A stretch of DNA of 64,000 nucleotides from Lysinibacillus halotolerans (GCF_003711845.1 NZ_RHLQ01000019.1:1-64000), one strand, 5' to 3'; counted from the stretch's first letter, positions 43,494-53,395 are shown. The notes: generated by a model not told the origin, from the sequence alone. Made by a program: numbers and translations.

Positions 43494-44375
43494 ATGAAAA
43501 TATTAGTCATTGGTGGAGGGTTTATGGGTACCGCATTAGCGACTTATTTTAATGCCCACGGAGTAAAAGTTTCAATCTATGAAACGTTTGAAAAGAAAAG
43601 AATCGAATTAATGAACGATATACGACTTTCCGATATTCAGATACTGGATGAACTTTGTACTATTGAAGATTTAGATTTTATTATCGAGGCGATTCCTGAA
43701 AATTTGGAGGCTAAACAACATTTATTTGCAAAACTTGAACAACTTTTCCCGCCAAATATTACGTTATGTACAAATACTTCGAGTTATTTAATTAGTGAAG
43801 TAGCAAAATTAATGGAACAAAAAGGTCGTCTTATCGGCACCCATTTTTTCTCGCCAGCCAATATTTCTCCTTTAGTGGAAGTTGTGCCAAGCGAGTATAC
43901 GGAACAATCTAGAATTGAGGATGTAATGGCTTTATTAAAGTCGATGAAAAAGAAGCCTGTTTTATTAAAAAAAGAAATCGAAGGATTTGTCGCTAATCGA
44001 CTTCAAAGCGCCCTTGCTAGGGAAGCGATGTCGCTAGTCGAAAAGGGAATTGTATCTGCGGAGGAACTGGATTTTATTGCGAAATGGAGTCTTGGAATTC
44101 GCTTAGCGAATACGGGGCCCCTTGAGCAGCGAGATATAAATGGATTAGACACCCATTTAGCAATTACGAAATATGTATATCCAACTCTTGAAAATCGTCC
44201 AACTCCTTTACCGATTCTTGAAGAGAAATGTGCAAGTGGTTCTTTAGGGTTAAAAACGAAAAAAGGTTTTTATAATTGGGAAACAATCGATGTACAAGCC
44301 TATCAATCAAAGAAGAACAACATTTTAAATCGAGTGATTGAAGTCGTCTCAGAGGGGGATCGTAATGAAGTATAA
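43494..44375 (+). CDS. 3-Hydroxyacyl-CoA dehydrogenase family protein
   Basis: 293 residues. N-terminal Rossmann fold with GGGFMGTALATYF (NAD loop, about 6-18), TNTSSYLIS with the conserved Ser (about 102), GTHFFSPA with catalytic His (about 119) and Asn in FVANRLQSAL (about 167); C-terminal helical domain ends at about 270. It resembles HbdA/FadB-type enzymes that oxidise 3-hydroxyacyl-CoA, though relatives act on free hydroxyacids. Overlaps the next gene by 11 bp. Confidence 0.85.
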   Translation: MKILVIGGGFMGTALATYFNAHGVKVSIYETFEKKRIELMNDIRLSDIQILDELCTIEDLDFIIEAIPENLEAKQHLFAKLEQLFPPNITLCTNTSSYLISEVAKLMEQKGRLIGTHFFSPANISPLVEVVPSEYTEQSRIEDVMALLKSMKKKPVLLKKEIEGFVANRLQSALAREAMSLVEKGIVSAEELDFIAKWSLGIRLANTGPLEQRDINGLDTHLAITKYVYPTLENRPTPLPILEEKCASGSLGLKTKKGFYNWETIDVQAYQSKKNNILNRVIEVVSEGDRNEV

Positions 44376-45417
44376 AGCATTAGTAAAAAATTCAGCTGCC
44401 AAACATGACGTGAAGTTTGTTGAATATGAGGTACCAGAATTAAAAGACAATGAATGTTTAATACGGGTAAAAGCTGTTGGAATTTGTGGAAGTGACTTAC
44501 ATATGTATGATGGCCATGGGGGATATGATTGGGTCACTTATCCATTAGTTTTAGGTCATGAAGTGGTAGGGGAAGTAATCGCGGTCGGTAACCATAATGC
44601 TACTGAATATTTAAGTAAACGAGTAGTGATCGACCCTTATAAAAGCTGTGGACAATGTGACTTTTGTCTTCGCGGGGAAACGAATCGATGTGATTTTAAC
44701 GAGTTTAGAACAGTCAAAACACCGATTGAAGCTTTACGTTATGGATTTAGAGAAGCTGGTGGAATGGCACAATTAATGGTTGTAGATATAAAGAATATTA
44801 TTCCAATTGATCAAAACGTATCAGACGGTGTAGCGGCAATCTCTGAAGCTCTTGCAGTAAGTTATACTGCTGTAAAAAAAGTGGAGCATTTTCATAGTAA
44901 GCGTATACTAGTCGTTGGACCAGGACCTATCGGGCTTGGTGTAGCAGCTGTATTAATCGGTTCAGGTAACAAGCAAGTAGATATGCTCGGTACAGCTGTC
45001 GATGAAAATCGATTAAAGTTATCAAAATTGATAGGAATAAAATCTACCTTTATGTCGGAAGAAGAAATTTTATCAAAAGATTTTAAAGGCTACGATGCTA
45101 TCATTGATTGTTCTGGACATCCGTCGGTTCCTCAAATGGCAGTGAGATTATTAAAACGTGGAGGTCAATTAGTACTTGTTGGGATTAACTCTGTCCCTTT
45201 CTCAATTGCAATGGATCAAATAGTTCGAGGTGAAATTTCTATAGATGGAAGCTATGGCATCACAAGAAGAAATTATGAAGAAGTATTAAAATTAGCTGCC
45301 ATTCCATCGTATCCATTTGAAAAGTTAATAGCAGAAAAAGTACCCTTTACCCAATGTACAAAAGGGTTTGAAAAGGCATTAAATAAAGTCAGTGGAAAAG
45401 TAGTTATAACAATGTAG
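44365..45417 (+). CDS. Zinc-dependent alcohol dehydrogenase (sorbitol/threonine dehydrogenase-like)
   Basis: 350 residues from the ATG at 44365 after GAGGGGGAT. Medium-chain dehydrogenase with catalytic zinc site CGSDLHMYDG (about 38) and GHEVVGE (about 61), structural zinc cysteines in KSCGQCDFCLRGETNRC, and NAD fold GPGPIGLGVAAVL (about 177). It oxidises a secondary alcohol or polyol. In this operon it probably makes the ketone that the later enzymes handle. The substrate is not evident. Confidence 0.87.
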   Translation: MKYKALVKNSAAKHDVKFVEYEVPELKDNECLIRVKAVGICGSDLHMYDGHGGYDWVTYPLVLGHEVVGEVIAVGNHNATEYLSKRVVIDPYKSCGQCDFCLRGETNRCDFNEFRTVKTPIEALRYGFREAGGMAQLMVVDIKNIIPIDQNVSDGVAAISEALAVSYTAVKKVEHFHSKRILVVGPGPIGLGVAAVLIGSGNKQVDMLGTAVDENRLKLSKLIGIKSTFMSEEEILSKDFKGYDAIIDCSGHPSVPQMAVRLLKRGGQLVLVGINSVPFSIAMDQIVRGEISIDGSYGITRRNYEEVLKLAAIPSYPFEKLIAEKVPFTQCTKGFEKALNKVSGKVVITM

Positions 45418-45428
45418 GAGGCTTACAT

Positions 45429-46112
45429 ATGAAAATAATTGACTTAACTTTAGAGATTTATGACGGATTGAAATCCTATTTATCCCATCCGCCAATCGTT
45501 ATAAGACCAGAATCCACTTTTGAAAATTCCGGCCATCGTTACGTAGAACCGTGTGAAGGCTTTGAATCTCGCTTTTTAGAAATGTCCGATCATAGTGGGA
45601 CACATATTGATGCGCCTTTGCATTTTATACGGAACAGTCAGTCAACAGCAGAAATGGATTTAACTCGATGTTACGGTGAAGCGGTTTGCTTAGATGTGAC
45701 ACCGTTTAAACAAGCAAAAGATGAAGTAACATATGACATGTTAGAAAAAGCAGTAGCAGCACAGGGAATTGAAGTACAACAAAATGATATTGTACTAATA
45801 CGAACTCGTACAGGCCAGTGGGGAGAAGAAGGATTTTTTGAAGAGGGGGCGTTTGCTCCAAGTGCAGGTGATTGGCTTATTGATAATCAAGTAAAATGTG
45901 TCGGATTAGATCTAGCAAATATTGATACCCATGATAATATGGCGCGTGAAGTGCATATGAAAATCTTACCTGTACCTATTTATATCATCGAAAATTTAGT
46001 TAACTTAGATCAATTACCAAAGGACAAACATTTCACTTTTAGTGCATTACCTTTAAAATTAAAAAATGCAACAGCCTCTCCAGTACGCGCGGTGGCCATT
46101 ATAAACGATTAA
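45429..46112 (+). CDS. Cyclase-family metal-dependent hydrolase (kynurenine formamidase-like)
   Basis: 227 residues of the cyclase/KynB fold. Metal-binding motif DHSGTHIDAPLHF (about 57-69) with two His and an Asp, and a second region DLANIDTHDN (about 160). AGGAGG precedes the ATG. Members hydrolyse amides or open cyclic diketones and lactones. There are no kynurenine genes nearby, so ring opening of a cyclic intermediate is the better guess. Last gene of the operon. Confidence 0.8.
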   Translation: MKIIDLTLEIYDGLKSYLSHPPIVIRPESTFENSGHRYVEPCEGFESRFLEMSDHSGTHIDAPLHFIRNSQSTAEMDLTRCYGEAVCLDVTPFKQAKDEVTYDMLEKAVAAQGIEVQQNDIVLIRTRTGQWGEEGFFEEGAFAPSAGDWLIDNQVKCVGLDLANIDTHDNMAREVHMKILPVPIYIIENLVNLDQLPKDKHFTFSALPLKLKNATASPVRAVAIIND

Positions 46113-46120
46113 ATATCATA

Positions 46121-46152
46121 AACTCCTTCGAACTTTTCGAAGGGGTTTTTTA
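46121..46152 (+). terminator. Terminator of the second catabolic operon
   Basis: AACTCCTTCG / CGAAGGGGTT stem (one G-U pair; 46121-46130, 46138-46147) with six T. Confidence 0.9.
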
Positions 46153-46421
46153 AATTTTATTGAATTTTAATTATTAAGTTGTAAAACTAGTATAGAGTAA
46201 TTGGGTGTATAAGTCATACTGATAGAAGTTAACATTGTTTGATTTTTGAAAAATAGGGAAAATTAAAGTGGATAGAATAACTTAAAGTACTGTTTTTTTC
46301 AATAATTTGTTTAAAAGATGGGCTGAAAATAAGGCTAGAACATATTCATTCACACGAGTACAATACTTAATTATGGGTAAAGAATAGTAGTAAAACTCTA
46401 ATTTTTAGTGAGGCGTTTCCA
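46153..46421. other. Intergenic region before the UPF0316 gene
   Basis: About 270 bp of AT-rich sequence without an open frame, hairpin or clear promoter that I can support. Confidence 0.5.
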
Positions 46422-46949
46422 ATGACCAATATTTTGTTAATACTAGTGTTACAACTCGTATATGTACCGTTATTAACGTTACGGACCATTTTTCTAGTAA
46501 AGAATTTAACGATGTTTGCAGCCGTTTTTGGGATATTAGAAATGCTGATTTATGTATTTGGACTTTCTTTAGTATTTAATGGAGATCAAAGCTTATTGGC
46601 TATGATTGTATATGCCGTAGGTTTTGGACTAGGCATGTTTTTAGGAACAAAAATTGAAAACAAATTAGCAATTGGATATGTTTATGTCACCATTAATACG
46701 CAACATAAAAATCAAGAGCTCATCGATACTTTGAGAATAAATGGATTTGCTATTACGACGTTTGTTGGAGAAGGTCGAGATAGTGATCGATATAAGTATG
46801 AGATTTTGGCAAAGCGAAACCGGGAAAAGGAGCTTTTTGAACTTGTTGAGTCAATAGAACCAAAGGCATTCATTATTTCTTACGAGCCGAAATCCTTTAA
46901 AGGTGGCTTTTTAGTTGACCGTATGAGAAAAATAGCAAAAATGAAATAA
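46422..46949 (+). CDS. UPF0316 membrane protein with DUF2179 domain
   Basis: 175 residues: three membrane helices (about 3-78), then a cytoplasmic DUF2179 domain (GYVYVTINTQHKNQELIDTL, KYEILAKRNREKELFELVE) ending in a basic tail. Length and layout match the UPF0316/YebE family. Role unknown; DUF2179 resembles the small-molecule-binding tail of YitT proteins. GAGGCG precedes the ATG. Own terminator. Confidence 0.85.
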   Translation: MTNILLILVLQLVYVPLLTLRTIFLVKNLTMFAAVFGILEMLIYVFGLSLVFNGDQSLLAMIVYAVGFGLGMFLGTKIENKLAIGYVYVTINTQHKNQELIDTLRINGFAITTFVGEGRDSDRYKYEILAKRNREKELFELVESIEPKAFIISYEPKSFKGGFLVDRMRKIAKMK

Positions 46950-46953
46950 AAAG

Positions 46954-46984
46954 AGAGCTAGGAATTGAATCCTAGCTCTTTTCT
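46954..46984 (+). terminator. Terminator of the UPF0316 gene
   Basis: AGAGCTAGGA / TCCTAGCTCT stem with TTTTCTT tail. Confidence 0.9.
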
Positions 46985-47056
46985 TGTTCTAATACAAACT
47001 GAATTTAAAGGGTCAGAGATAGATCATCTCACTATCTTAGGGATATTAGTTCTTTT

Positions 47057-47680
47057 TTAATGAAGGTAATTGGATATGTGTGTGTTAAAAGATTCAATTA
47101 ATTGTTGAAGTCGTTCAGCTTTGGCAGGACCATTTGGACATGGGTGATAGTATTCGTTATTATCTGATTGAATACCGAAGTATGGGATTCCGCTATCTTC
47201 GATCAATTGGAGCCATTCTTTTTTCTCTTCCTCAAAAAATCTCCATCGGCTTCTTTTTTCAACTCCCCAACCGATTAAAATCCACGGATGTTGGGACATT
47301 TCTAGTAAAGAAGGGAGAGTAATCGTTGGATATTTGCCGGTTATTTTCAAATGCTCAAATAACTCAATTGCTTCAATTCCTATTGTATTACGTACATAAA
47401 ATAAATTGTAAAGATGGAGCCTGCCATCTAATTCAGAATGGGTAGCTTTCATAAATTGAACTAGTTGTTTCATTGTATTGTCTAATGTTGTTTCGTCGGT
47501 ATGGGAACCATTCATAATGAGTTTTTTCTTTGCCTCACCTTTTAAATGAGCAGAACCAGGATTTAACATCACAACGGCACCTAATGACTTTCGGGAAGTT
47601 CCAAATTGAATAAATGCATTTGTCCGGTAAACTTCCTCGCCAATTAGCTGAAAAGTAGCAATTGCCCTCACGTTTTCCAC
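47057..47680 (-). CDS. DUF1643-like protein
   Basis: 207 residues from a GTG with GGGGG about 8 bases upstream. Features of DUF1643 proteins: GAVVMLNPGSA (about 34-44), a DxT stretch, LHLYNLFYVRNT (about 88-99), ILIGWGVEKRSRWRF and a final CPNGPAKAERLQQL. The fold is thought to be related to uracil-DNA glycosylases. Function unknown. The gene stands alone; a 17-bp palindrome lies 100 bp upstream. Confidence 0.6.
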   Translation of the reverse strand: MENVRAIATFQLIGEEVYRTNAFIQFGTSRKSLGAVVMLNPGSAHLKGEAKKKLIMNGSHTDETTLDNTMKQLVQFMKATHSELDGRLHLYNLFYVRNTIGIEAIELFEHLKITGKYPTITLPSLLEMSQHPWILIGWGVEKRSRWRFFEEEKKEWLQLIEDSGIPYFGIQSDNNEYYHPCPNGPAKAERLQQLIESFNTHISNYLH

Positions 47681-47781
47681 CCGTAAACCCCCATGTAAAC
47701 TTAGTGTTATTCATATTATTCTTCCAAACTCGGAATTATTAGCGCAAATTTACTATTATGAAGATGGAAAATGATAAATAT

Positions 47782-47798
47782 CCATTATTTTATAATGG
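47782..47798. promoter_or_regulatory. Palindrome upstream of the DUF1643 gene
   Basis: CCATTAT-TTT-ATAATGG, 7-bp perfect arms, in the 255-bp spacer before the DUF1643 gene. Operator or weak hairpin. Confidence 0.35.
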
Positions 47799-47935
47799 GG
47801 GAACAAATATTATATCGTTAGGTCCCATTTATTCATAAGTTTCTAATAGCTGAAATTAACATGTTCATGGCATTTACAATTCTAAGGAAGACAGAGGGGC
47901 ATATAATAGATAAAACCTAAATCCACTATTTACAT

Positions 47936-49126
47936 TCAACTTTTCTGACTCAAAATATCCTCAATCATCAATGCAACATTTAAATTTGTTCTCGTAAAGG
48001 TATTATTTAAGTCCACATCTAGTAAAGATTCTATTTTTTTAATTTTATAAGTGACAGTATTTCGATGGATAAACAGCTTTTGGCTTATTTTATTTGGGCT
48101 ACCACCTTCTTCGAGAAAAACGCGTAAAAATGGAACAAAATCTGTATCATGCAAATGATCATACATATAAAGGGGGCCAAGCATGTCTTGTTGAAATTGT
48201 TTAATAATTGATTGATCTGCAACACCCATAATAATTTTATACGTGCCGATTTCTTTGTACTTATGAATAAAAGGATTTTTATGATGTTGTACTAGATGGA
48301 TGACAGTTAATGATTCGTTGTAACTTTTAGATACGTTCTCCAAGGAAGCTGAAAAATTCCCCATACCAATGATTAAATCCAGTTGTCCATTTAAGTCGAC
48401 CACTTTTTCGTATATTTTTTCTACTGTTTTAGAAAAAGGTAATTGTTCTGTTTTAACTTCATGGCGATTTATTAAGAAGATGAGTTGATTGTTATGTTTT
48501 AGAGTTAGGAAATAATTATAGCGTTTTTGAAATTCGTAAAAAATAATAGCTGTATAACGATTAATGCTATTTTTGGAGGAAGATGACGTTGTACAAGTTA
48601 TGATTCCTAATTCTGCTCCTTTAGGAAATCCCCGTTTCTCTAATTGTTGTGGGATAGATGTTCGAAAAATATTTTGATCATAACGGAAAATCAGATTGTA
48701 TAAAAGCTTTTCATCACTTTGTTGTTCATGAAGCGATTGTTGTTTTAATGAGATAAATTGGAAGGTATTTTTTAGTAAATCTGCAATGCGGTAGTTCCAG
48801 TCCATCACAAAGATAGGGAAATGGTTTTGATTGGCGAATTGAATGATTGTTAATGGTACTTGAGATATGTAAGGTCCAGTATTGATGATAAAACCTGCCA
48901 CTTTCTTTTCAAAGGACTTGCTTATTAATTCTTCTAATTGACTGGCATTATTTTTCATTTGAATTCCTGTAGTGACAAGTAGTTCATTTGGACGGCAAAA
49001 GGGAATTAAATCTGCACTTTCGATAACATTAATACCAGATAGTTGTCTATATACTCCCTTTTCACCTGCAATCAAATGAAGCTGTCGAAATTCAGGTTCT
49101 AATAATAAGTCGCTTATTGTAGCCAT
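47936..49126 (-). CDS. PucR-family transcriptional regulator
   Basis: 396 residues. N-terminal PucR sensory domain (about 1-125, beginning TISDLLLEPEFRQLHLIAG), a middle GGDEF-like linker, and a C-terminal PucR-type helix-turn-helix (about 335-392: FLEEGGSPNKISQKLFIHRN then TVTYKIKKIESLLDVDL). It is divergent from the pyrimidine-degradation operon, with 171 bp between starts, and is very likely its activator, responding to a pyrimidine or ring-opened catabolite. PucR itself controls purine catabolism in B. subtilis. Confidence 0.88.
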   Translation of the reverse strand: MATISDLLLEPEFRQLHLIAGEKGVYRQLSGINVIESADLIPFCRPNELLVTTGIQMKNNASQLEELISKSFEKKVAGFIINTGPYISQVPLTIIQFANQNHFPIFVMDWNYRIADLLKNTFQFISLKQQSLHEQQSDEKLLYNLIFRYDQNIFRTSIPQQLEKRGFPKGAELGIITCTTSSSSKNSINRYTAIIFYEFQKRYNYFLTLKHNNQLIFLINRHEVKTEQLPFSKTVEKIYEKVVDLNGQLDLIIGMGNFSASLENVSKSYNESLTVIHLVQHHKNPFIHKYKEIGTYKIIMGVADQSIIKQFQQDMLGPLYMYDHLHDTDFVPFLRVFLEEGGSPNKISQKLFIHRNTVTYKIKKIESLLDVDLNNTFTRTNLNVALMIEDILSQKS

Positions 49127-49297
49127 ATGAAACTCCTTTCATCAAATAGATTGTTAGAAGTTTTAACATTAGAATAGTGCATTTGCACAAAAATTTTTAT
49201 ATCGATTGACCATATTTTGTGAATTAATTTTACATTAAAATTAACAATAAATCCATATGTTACTAATACTAACGTAGGTTAATTGGAGGGGTGTTTG

Positions 49298-50536
49298 ATG
49301 TACAAATGTAATGAAGCCCGATTAAAGGAATCGATTGTTATGTTTAGTCGCTTTGGAGCTACTAAAAACGGCGGTGTAACAAGACTTTCTTTATCTGCAG
49401 AAGATGTACAAGCACGAGATTACTTTTACGAATGTTGTCGAGAGTTAGGATTGGAAATTCGGGTAGATGATCTGGCGAATATGTATGCAACACTCCCAGG
49501 AAAAAGCGATCTACCTCCGATTGTGATGGGTTCTCACCTTGACTCTGTCGTAAAAGGGGGACGATTTGATGGAGTACTAGGAATTCTTACGGCATTAGAA
49601 GCAATAAAAACAATTAAGGAGAATGACATTGAACTGGATGTTCCATTAACCATTGTCAATTTTACGAACGAAGAAGGGGCGCGTTTCGAACCTTCTATGA
49701 TGAGTTCAGGAATTTTATCAAAAAAATTTGATAAACAGAAAATGATGCAATCAACAGATAAAGATGGAGTCACCTTTAAACAAGCTTTGCAAAAGAGCGG
49801 TTATGAGGGAGATGAAGAAAACCGATTAAAAGAAGCCTCAGCTTATATAGAACTACACATTGAGCAAGGACCAGTTCTTGAAGCGGAGCAAATTGAAATA
49901 GGCGTTGTAGAAGGCGTACTAGGAATGGTTTGCTATGAAATTCGTATATTTGGTGAATCCAATCATGCGGGAACAACACCGATGAAAATGCGAAACGATC
50001 CTTTGTTTTTAGCTAATAAATGTATAACAAAGCTTATAGAAGATTTAGCAAAGGTTGACGATGAGCTTGTTTATACTATTGGTCGAATGAATGTTACCCC
50101 AAATATTCATACCGTTATTCCAGACAAAGTCGTGTTTACTATTGAAGCCCGTCATAAACAGCCAGAAAAAATTAGAAAAGTAGAAGTAATCATTCATTCC
50201 CTTCCAGCAGAATCAGGGGAATGCAAGATAGAAAAAGAGAAATTATGGGATCGGGATACTGTCCATTTTGATTCGTCCATTTGCAATCAAATTGAACAAG
50301 CTTGCCATGGTTACGGATATTCATCTAAACGGTTATATAGCGGGGCAGGACATGATGCCCAATTTATGGCGTCTTATATTCCTTCGGCAATGATTTTTGT
50401 TCCAAGTATAAAAGGGAAAAGCCATTGTGAAGAAGAGGAAACAACTTTTGAAGATTGTGTTAAGGGGGCGGATGTTCTTTTAGAAACCGTTTTAAATCTT
50501 CAGACGAAGATTGCGATGAAAGAAGCGTTCATTTAG
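49298..50536 (+). CDS. Zn-dependent amidohydrolase (beta-ureidopropionase/allantoate amidohydrolase type)
   Basis: 412 residues from the ATG at 49298, 6 bases after GGAGGGG. M20-type binuclear metal enzyme: GSHLDSVVKGGRFDG (about 76-90), NEEGARF (about 120-126), ELHIEQGPVLE (about 184-194), GAGHDAQF (about 348-355). In this operon it should hydrolyse N-carbamoyl-beta-alanine to beta-alanine, CO2 and ammonia, the third step of reductive pyrimidine breakdown. Related enzymes act on allantoate or N-carbamoyl amino acids; context decides the call. Confidence 0.85.
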   Translation: MYKCNEARLKESIVMFSRFGATKNGGVTRLSLSAEDVQARDYFYECCRELGLEIRVDDLANMYATLPGKSDLPPIVMGSHLDSVVKGGRFDGVLGILTALEAIKTIKENDIELDVPLTIVNFTNEEGARFEPSMMSSGILSKKFDKQKMMQSTDKDGVTFKQALQKSGYEGDEENRLKEASAYIELHIEQGPVLEAEQIEIGVVEGVLGMVCYEIRIFGESNHAGTTPMKMRNDPLFLANKCITKLIEDLAKVDDELVYTIGRMNVTPNIHTVIPDKVVFTIEARHKQPEKIRKVEVIIHSLPAESGECKIEKEKLWDRDTVHFDSSICNQIEQACHGYGYSSKRLYSGAGHDAQFMASYIPSAMIFVPSIKGKSHCEEEETTFEDCVKGADVLLETVLNLQTKIAMKEAFI

Positions 50537-50567
50537 TTTAATAACAATGGGAAAAGGAGAAATGTAA

Positions 50568-51983
50568 ATGACTAAGAAAATTATTACAGGCGGCACAATT
50601 GTAACAGCAACTGATACGTATAAAGCGGATATCCTCATTGAAAATGAAAAGATTGCTCAAATTGCCGCGAAGATTATCGACTCGGAAGCGGAAATAATTG
50701 ATGCAACAGGAAAATATGTTTTCCCGGGGGGCATCGATCCGCATACTCATTTAGATATGCCTTTTAATAATACGGTTACCGATGATGATTGGGAATCAGG
50801 TACGATTGCTGCTGCGTTTGGTGGTACAACAACGATTTTAGACTTTTGCTTAACGGCAGGTGAAACAAAATTATCGAATGCTATTGAAAAGTGGAACGAA
50901 AAATCAAAGGGGAAAGCGGCGATTGACTATGGGTATCATTTAATGATTAGCGATTTAAATGAAGAAACAGAAAAAGAGCTGCCCCTTCTTTTAGAAAAGG
51001 AAGGCATTACGTCTATTAAAGTGTTTATGGCCTATGCAAAGGAATTCCAAGCAACGGATCGTACTTTATATAAAGCTTTTAAAATTGGAAAAGAAACAGG
51101 CGCCGTTGTCATGGTTCATTGTGAAAACGGATCAGTAATTGATGAACTCGTTGAACAAGCGAAATTAGCAGGCAATACAGCACCCATTTACCATGCTCTA
51201 ACACGTCCTCCTGAATTAGAGGGAGAAGCGACAAAACGAGCAATCGAATTAGCTCATGTAGCAGGAGCAACCCTTTATGTTGTCCACGTAACTTGTAAAG
51301 AAGCAGTAGACGAAATTATAAAAGCCCGCGAAAAGGGTTATGACGTCTATGGTGAAACTTGTCCTCCATATTTAACATTAGACCAAACGGCATTGGAAAA
51401 ACCTAATTTTGAAGGTGCTAAGTATGTATGGTCACCACCATTAAGACCGATATCTCACCAAGAACCTCTTTGGAATGCATTAAAAGCAAAACAACTACAA
51501 ACAATTGGCTCCGATCAATGCTCTTTTAACTTCAACGGTAAAAAACAACTAGGATTAAATGATTTCTCTAAAATACCTAATGGCGGTCCCTTTATTGAAG
51601 ATCGATTTTCTGTTTTATATTCAGAGGGTGTCGCAAAGGGACGCATTTCTTTAAATGATTTTGTCGATATGATTTCAACGAGTGCGGCGAAAATCTTCGG
51701 TTTATACCCGCAAAAGGGAACGATTGCAGTTGGGTCCGATGCAGATATTGTACTGTTTGATCCAAGTGTAAAACGAACGATTTCTGCTCAAACCCATCAT
51801 ATGAACGTTGACTATAACGCCTTTGAAGGTTTGGAAGTAACGGGTGAGCCGATTAGTGTGCTACTAAGGGGCGAATACGTCATAAAAGACAAGCAATTTG
51901 TAGGTTCCCTTGATTATGGTAAATATATTAAACGCAAACTGGCAAAAAAACTAAGTGATGAAGAAGCTGTAGTACCTAATTAA
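50568..51983 (+). CDS. Dihydropyrimidinase
   Basis: 471-residue amidohydrolase that opens dihydrouracil or dihydrothymine to the N-carbamoyl-beta-amino acid. Metal ligands are visible in DPHTHLDMPF (about 56-65), the carboxylated Lys in GITSIKVFMAY (about 148), MVHCENG, YVVHVTC and IGSDQCSFN (the SDQCS form is usual in bacterial D-hydantoinases). Ribosome site GGAGAAA before the ATG; 31 bp after the amidohydrolase. Acts on the product of PreTA. Confidence 0.93.
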   Translation: MTKKIITGGTIVTATDTYKADILIENEKIAQIAAKIIDSEAEIIDATGKYVFPGGIDPHTHLDMPFNNTVTDDDWESGTIAAAFGGTTTILDFCLTAGETKLSNAIEKWNEKSKGKAAIDYGYHLMISDLNEETEKELPLLLEKEGITSIKVFMAYAKEFQATDRTLYKAFKIGKETGAVVMVHCENGSVIDELVEQAKLAGNTAPIYHALTRPPELEGEATKRAIELAHVAGATLYVVHVTCKEAVDEIIKAREKGYDVYGETCPPYLTLDQTALEKPNFEGAKYVWSPPLRPISHQEPLWNALKAKQLQTIGSDQCSFNFNGKKQLGLNDFSKIPNGGPFIEDRFSVLYSEGVAKGRISLNDFVDMISTSAAKIFGLYPQKGTIAVGSDADIVLFDPSVKRTISAQTHHMNVDYNAFEGLEVTGEPISVLLRGEYVIKDKQFVGSLDYGKYIKRKLAKKLSDEEAVVPN

Positions 51984-52010
51984 GCTTGAGTTTACTTTAG
52001 GGGGGATTAA

Positions 52011-53378
52011 ATGAGTTCACTTACTGGAGGGCAAATTTCTTTAAACCTAACTGATAATTTTAAAGAAATTCATCCTGGTTTAACGAAAAGGGAAGCTATC
52101 GAAGAAGCCAATCGTTGTTTATATTGCTATGACGCACCTTGTATAAAGGCTTGTCCGACTAGCATTGAAATTCCTAAATTTATTAAAAAGATTGCATCGG
52201 GAAATTTAAAAGGTTCAGCTAAAACGATATTAGAAGCAAATCCTGTCGGTGCTAGTTGTGCGCGGGTTTGTCCAACGGAAGAGTTATGTGAAGGAGCTTG
52301 TGTTTTAAATAACGAAACGAAACCGATTTCAATTGGTCATCTTCAACGTTATGCAACGGATTGGGCAATGCAACAAAGGAAACCGTTGTTTGAAGTAGGA
52401 GAAAGAAACGGTAAAAAAGTGGCCATAATCGGCAGTGGTCCAGCAGGATTATCGGCAGCTAGAGAGTTAAGTTTACTAGGTTATCAAGTAACTATTTTTG
52501 AAGCTGAGAAAGAAGCTGGTGGATTAAATCGTTATGGTATTGTTTCATTCCGATTGCCGACGGAAGTTGTTCAGTGGGAAGTGGAACAAGTAAAACAACT
52601 GAATGTCGACATTAAAACGAATACAGTTGTAGGGATCGACATTACGACAGAGGAACTTCTAAATCAATTTGATCGAGTTGTTGTAGCCGTCGGAATGGGC
52701 AACGTCCCCCATCTTGGGATTGAGGGGGAAACATTAAAGGGTGTATATGACGCCATTGAATTTGTAAAAAGAACAAAGATGGAAGAGCCAACCAATGAGC
52801 TAGTTGGTAAAAAGGTCATCATAATAGGTGCGGGAAATACGGCTATTGATGCAGCTACAACGGCTGTTCGATTAGGTGCTGCCAACGTTAAGATTGTTTA
52901 TCGTAGAACGAAAAATGAAATGACGGCTTATCAGTTTGAATACGACTTTGCTAAGCAAGATGGTGTAGAGTTTCGATGGTTAACCGCACCAACGAAAATT
53001 ATCGGAAATGAACAAAATGAAGTGGTTGGATTAGAGTGTATAAAAATGGATTTAGGGGAAATAGGTCTAGATGGAAGACAAAAGCCAGTTCCTATCCAAC
53101 AATCTGAGTTTGTTTTAGAAACGGACGTGGTCATTAAGGCGATTGGCCAATCGAGACATATTCAATTAATAGAAAGGTTCGGTTTAGATCATTCAAAGGG
53201 TGTAGTAGAGGTAAATCCAGAAACCTATCAAACATCTCAAGAAAAAGTTTATGCATGTGGTGATGTCGTTTTTGGAAATGGTCAAGGGGAGGCAATGGTT
53301 GTGACTGCTGCTCAGCAAGGGAAGGAAGTCGCAAAAGCCATTCACCGTTCATTTGTGCTGCAATCGGAAATTGCGTAA
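52011..53378 (+). CDS. preT: NAD-dependent dihydropyrimidine dehydrogenase subunit PreT
   Basis: 455 residues, GltD-like. N-terminal double [4Fe-4S] domain with CLYCYDAPCIKACP (about 37-50) and CARVCPTEELCEGAC (about 83-97), then FAD fold GSGPAGLSAARE (about 140) and NAD(P) fold IIGAGNTAIDAA (about 271). It takes electrons from NAD(P)H and passes them to PreA for reduction of uracil or thymine. 17 bp before preA. GGGGGGA precedes the ATG. Confidence 0.93.
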   Translation: MSSLTGGQISLNLTDNFKEIHPGLTKREAIEEANRCLYCYDAPCIKACPTSIEIPKFIKKIASGNLKGSAKTILEANPVGASCARVCPTEELCEGACVLNNETKPISIGHLQRYATDWAMQQRKPLFEVGERNGKKVAIIGSGPAGLSAARELSLLGYQVTIFEAEKEAGGLNRYGIVSFRLPTEVVQWEVEQVKQLNVDIKTNTVVGIDITTEELLNQFDRVVVAVGMGNVPHLGIEGETLKGVYDAIEFVKRTKMEEPTNELVGKKVIIIGAGNTAIDAATTAVRLGAANVKIVYRRTKNEMTAYQFEYDFAKQDGVEFRWLTAPTKIIGNEQNEVVGLECIKMDLGEIGLDGRQKPVPIQQSEFVLETDVVIKAIGQSRHIQLIERFGLDHSKGVVEVNPETYQTSQEKVYACGDVVFGNGQGEAMVVTAAQQGKEVAKAIHRSFVLQSEIA

Positions 53379-53395
53379 TAAAGGAGGAACTATTA

